This document shows, piece by piece, positions 61,757 through 64,000 of a stretch of DNA of 64,000 nt. The notes below the pieces were generated by a model, which was not told where the DNA came from, searched no databases, and worked only from the letters and a program-made list of their open reading frames with translations. The stretch covers positions 62,001 through 126,000 of the forward strand of contig DJJU01000006.1 in NCBI GenBank assembly GCA_002434305.1, written 5' to 3'. Source of the stretch: Alicycliphilus sp. UBA6560. GTDB taxonomy: Bacteria; Pseudomonadota; Gammaproteobacteria; Burkholderiales; Burkholderiaceae_C. Within the stretch, counting starts at the first letter, position 1. The number at the start of each line of letters is the position of its first letter. A program made the position numbers and the translations under genes.

Positions 61757-63755
61757 GCGATGCGGCGGCCAGTTGCTGGGTGCGCGACTCTTCCACGGCG
61801 GCCACTTCGGCCGCGGGGATGTAGTAATCGCGCTGGTAGTTGAAGGTGTGCACGATGGTGGCCAGGATGATGGCGGCCAGCGAGCCGATGGCCAGCGGCC
61901 ACATGTGCCAGACCATGGCGAAGCCGAAGACCGTGGACAGCATGGCGATGACGAAGCCGGCGCCGGTGTTGGCCGGCATGTGGATGGGCGCGAAGCCCGA
62001 CAGCGGACGGCGGTAGCCGTGCTTCTTCATGTCCCACCAGGCGTCGATCTCATAGGCCACGGGCGTGAAGGCGAAGTTGTACTGCGGCGGGGGCGACGAG
62101 GTGGCCCACTCCAGCGTGCGCGCGTCCCACGGGTCGCCCGTCACGTCGCGCAGCTCGCTCCTGCGCTGGTAGCTGACGAACAGCTGCACGAAGAAGCAGG
62201 CGATGCCGATGGCGATCAGCGCGGCGCCGAAGGCGGCGATCACGAACCAGATCTGCAGGGATGGGTCCTCGAAGTGGTTCACGCGGCGCGTCACGCCCAT
62301 CAGGCCGAGGATGTACAGCGGCAGGAACGCCACCCAGAAGCCCACCAGCCAGAACCAGAAGGAGGCGCGGCCCCAGGACTCGACCAGGCGGTAACCGAAG
62401 GCCTTGGGGAACCAGTAGTTGATGCCCGCGAACACCGCGAACACCACGCCGCCGATGATCACGTTGTGGAAGTGGGCGATCAGGAACAGCGAGTTGTGCA
62501 GCACGAAGTCCGCCGGCGGCACGGCCAGCAGCACGCCCGTCATGCCGCCGATGGCGAAGGTGCACATGAAGCCGATGGTCCACAGCATGGGCACCGTGAA
62601 GCGGATGCGGCCCTTGTACATGGTGAACAGCCAGTTGAAGATCTTGGCGCCCGTCGGGATCGAGATGATCATCGTCGTGATGCCGAAGAAGGTGTTCACC
62701 GTGGCGCCCGAGCCCATGGTGAAGAAGTGGTGCAGCCACACCAGGTACGACAGCAGCGTGATGACCACGGTGGCGTAGACCATGGAGGTGTAGCCGAACA
62801 GGCGCTTGCGCGTGAACGTGGGCACGATCTCGGAGAACACGCCGAAGGCCGGCAGCACCAGGATGTAGACCTCCGGGTGGCCCCAGATCCAGATCAGGTT
62901 CACGTACAGCATGGAGTTGCCCCCCAGGTCGTTCGTGAAGAAGTTGGTGCCCAGGTAGCGGTCCAGGCTCATCAGCACCAGGGCGGCCGTCAGCACCGGG
63001 AAGGACGCCACGATCAGCGCGTTGGTGCACAGGGCCGTCCAGGTGAAGATGGGCATCTTCATGAGCGTCATGCCCGGCGCGCGCATCTTGACGATGGTGA
63101 CGATCAGGTTGATGCCCGACAGCGTCGTGCCCACCCCCGCCACCTGCAGGCCCCAGATGTAGTAGTCCAGCCCCACGCCGGGGCTTTGCGCCCCGAGGTT
63201 GGACAGCGCCAGCCAGCCGGAGGTGGAGAACTCGCCCAGGAACAGCGACACCATGATCAGCACGGCGCCGCCGGTGGTCATCCAGAAGCTGAAGTTGTTC
63301 AGGAACGGGAAGGATACGTCGCGCGCGCCGATCTGCAGCGGCACCAGGTAGTTCATCAGCCCGGTGACGAAGGGCATGGCCACGAAGAAGATCATGATCA
63401 CGCCGTGGGCGGTGAAGATCTGGTCGTAGTGGTGTGGCGGCAGGTAGCCCATGCTCTCGCCGAAGGCCATGGACTGCTGCAGCCGCATCATGACCGCGTC
63501 GGCGAAGCCGCGCAGGAACATGACCAGGCCGAGGATCATGTACATGATGCCGATCTTCTTGTGGTCGATGGAGCAGATCCAGTCGCGCCACAGCGGTGTC
63601 CACAGGCGGTACTTGCTCAGGCCGGCCAGCACCACCAGGCCGCCCAGCACCACGGCGATGAAGGTCCACAGCAGGATGGGCTCGTGCACCATGGGGATGG
63701 AATCCCACGTGATGCGGCCCAGCAGCCAGTGGTTGGGAGTCATTTGTTCAGGCAT
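61749..63755 (-). CDS. cyoB: Cytochrome o ubiquinol oxidase subunit I
   Basis: Catalytic subunit of 668 residues with about 15 membrane helices. Heme and CuB ligands are seen in IWGHPEVYILVLPAFGVFSE (His-Tyr crosslink pair near 294), YLVWLHHFFTMGSGATVNTF (two His) and LFLIAHFHNVIIGGVVFAVF (heme ligands). It reduces oxygen and pumps protons, taking electrons from ubiquinol. No CyoE heme O synthase follows; that gene must be elsewhere. Confidence 0.98.
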   Translation of the reverse strand: MPEQMTPNHWLLGRITWDSIPMVHEPILLWTFIAVVLGGLVVLAGLSKYRLWTPLWRDWICSIDHKKIGIMYMILGLVMFLRGFADAVMMRLQQSMAFGESMGYLPPHHYDQIFTAHGVIMIFFVAMPFVTGLMNYLVPLQIGARDVSFPFLNNFSFWMTTGGAVLIMVSLFLGEFSTSGWLALSNLGAQSPGVGLDYYIWGLQVAGVGTTLSGINLIVTIVKMRAPGMTLMKMPIFTWTALCTNALIVASFPVLTAALVLMSLDRYLGTNFFTNDLGGNSMLYVNLIWIWGHPEVYILVLPAFGVFSEIVPTFTRKRLFGYTSMVYATVVITLLSYLVWLHHFFTMGSGATVNTFFGITTMIISIPTGAKIFNWLFTMYKGRIRFTVPMLWTIGFMCTFAIGGMTGVLLAVPPADFVLHNSLFLIAHFHNVIIGGVVFAVFAGINYWFPKAFGYRLVESWGRASFWFWLVGFWVAFLPLYILGLMGVTRRVNHFEDPSLQIWFVIAAFGAALIAIGIACFFVQLFVSYQRRSELRDVTGDPWDARTLEWATSSPPPQYNFAFTPVAYEIDAWWDMKKHGYRRPLSGFAPIHMPANTGAGFVIAMLSTVFGFAMVWHMWPLAIGSLAAIILATIVHTFNYQRDYYIPAAEVAAVEESRTQQLAAASHV

Positions 63756-63770
63756 GTCGAATCTCGGGGG

Positions 63771-64000
63771 TCAGGGTGCGTCGCTGGCGCGCAGGCCGAG
63801 CGCGGCGACGATCTGCGGCGCATCGGCCGGGGTGCACATGTCGCGCGGCAGGCCGGCGGCGGCGCGCGCGTCCATGGCCATCTGCTCGTGCATGCAGGTG
63901 CGGCCGTCCTCCACGCAGCGGTTCAGGATGCGGTCGTACAGCCCGCCCTGCACGCTGGCAAAGCGCTGCACAGGGTCGCGCTCGCTGGGCTGGGCCAGCT
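63771..64000 (-). CDS. cyoA: Cytochrome o ubiquinol oxidase subunit II, C-terminal end only
   Basis: The frame is open from the window edge and ends 15 bases before cyoB. About 76 residues are seen (…SERDPVQRFASVQGGLYDRI…). Called CyoA from its place at the head of cyoBCD. The tail has three cysteines (RCVEDGRTCMHEQM; PRDMCTP), not part of a CuA site, which lies in the missing part for oxidases that have it. Confidence 0.8.
   Translation of the reverse strand, partial: LAQPSERDPVQRFASVQGGLYDRILNRCVEDGRTCMHEQMAMDARAAAGLPRDMCTPADAPQIVAALGLRASDAP

Overview
The window is a high-GC, gene-dense chromosomal stretch from a betaproteobacterium. It is most likely a member of the Burkholderiales family Comamonadaceae (Acidovorax / Alicycliphilus / Melaminivora-like). 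The evidence is protein-level similarity recalled from those genera, the central-metabolism gene order (gntR-sdhCDAB-sdhE-gltA divergent from mdh-...-acnB), a cyo ubiquinol oxidase operon with SURF1 and RegBA, and a short intergenic repeat that I associate with that family. No rRNA, tRNA, CRISPR array, insertion sequence, prophage or plasmid backbone was seen.

Layout. 1-1928: 5' part of nirB. 2244-8218: an RND efflux operon (adaptor, pump, outer-membrane channel), minus strand. 8535-11615: an Aer-type aerotaxis receptor, a DUF937-like protein with a glycine tract and a CBS-domain protein. 11739-16435: two Liv-type substrate-binding proteins without a transporter, flanking tsaD and a DUF2242 lipoprotein. 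16521-20564: a MoxR / DUF58 / transglutaminase operon (minus), divergent from a histone-deacetylase-fold enzyme. 21742-27375: acyl-CoA metabolism (crotonase-fold protein, etfBA, acyl-CoA dehydrogenase, nitronate-monooxygenase-like oxidoreductase). 27525-32775: acyltransferase, rnk, a radical SAM protein behind a LexA box, and glutathione-dependent formaldehyde oxidation (fghA, adhC).

32927-45449 is a TCA-cycle supercluster: gltA, sdhE, sdhBADC and a GntR regulator on the minus strand; mdh, trans-aconitate methyltransferase, a CitE-like lyase, a small exported protein and acnB on the plus strand. A palindrome in the divergent gap is a plausible GntR operator.

45592-55535 holds an XRE regulator, a small membrane protein and a molybdenum hydroxylase (form II CO-dehydrogenase-like) cluster: small, large and FAD subunits, then CoxD, CoxE, CoxG, XdhC/CoxI and a MobA-like nucleotidyltransferase. 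55495-57884 carries a lone ParB-like protein and a U32 tRNA-hydroxylation protein. 58011-64000 is a respiratory block on the minus strand: cyoA (partial)-cyoB-cyoC-cyoD-SURF1-regB-regA.

The most unusual structural signal is a pair of interspersed repeat families. Family A (12 copies, about 45-65 bp, central hairpin built on CCAGCGCTT / AAGCGCTGG) sits almost only at the 3' ends of genes, and in several cases it appears to supply the stop codon. Family B (2 copies, about 120 bp) also overlaps stop codons, in two different positions of the element. The other notable signal is a perfect CTGT-N8-ACAG box lying between the -35 and -10 elements of a predicted leaderless promoter for the radical SAM gene.
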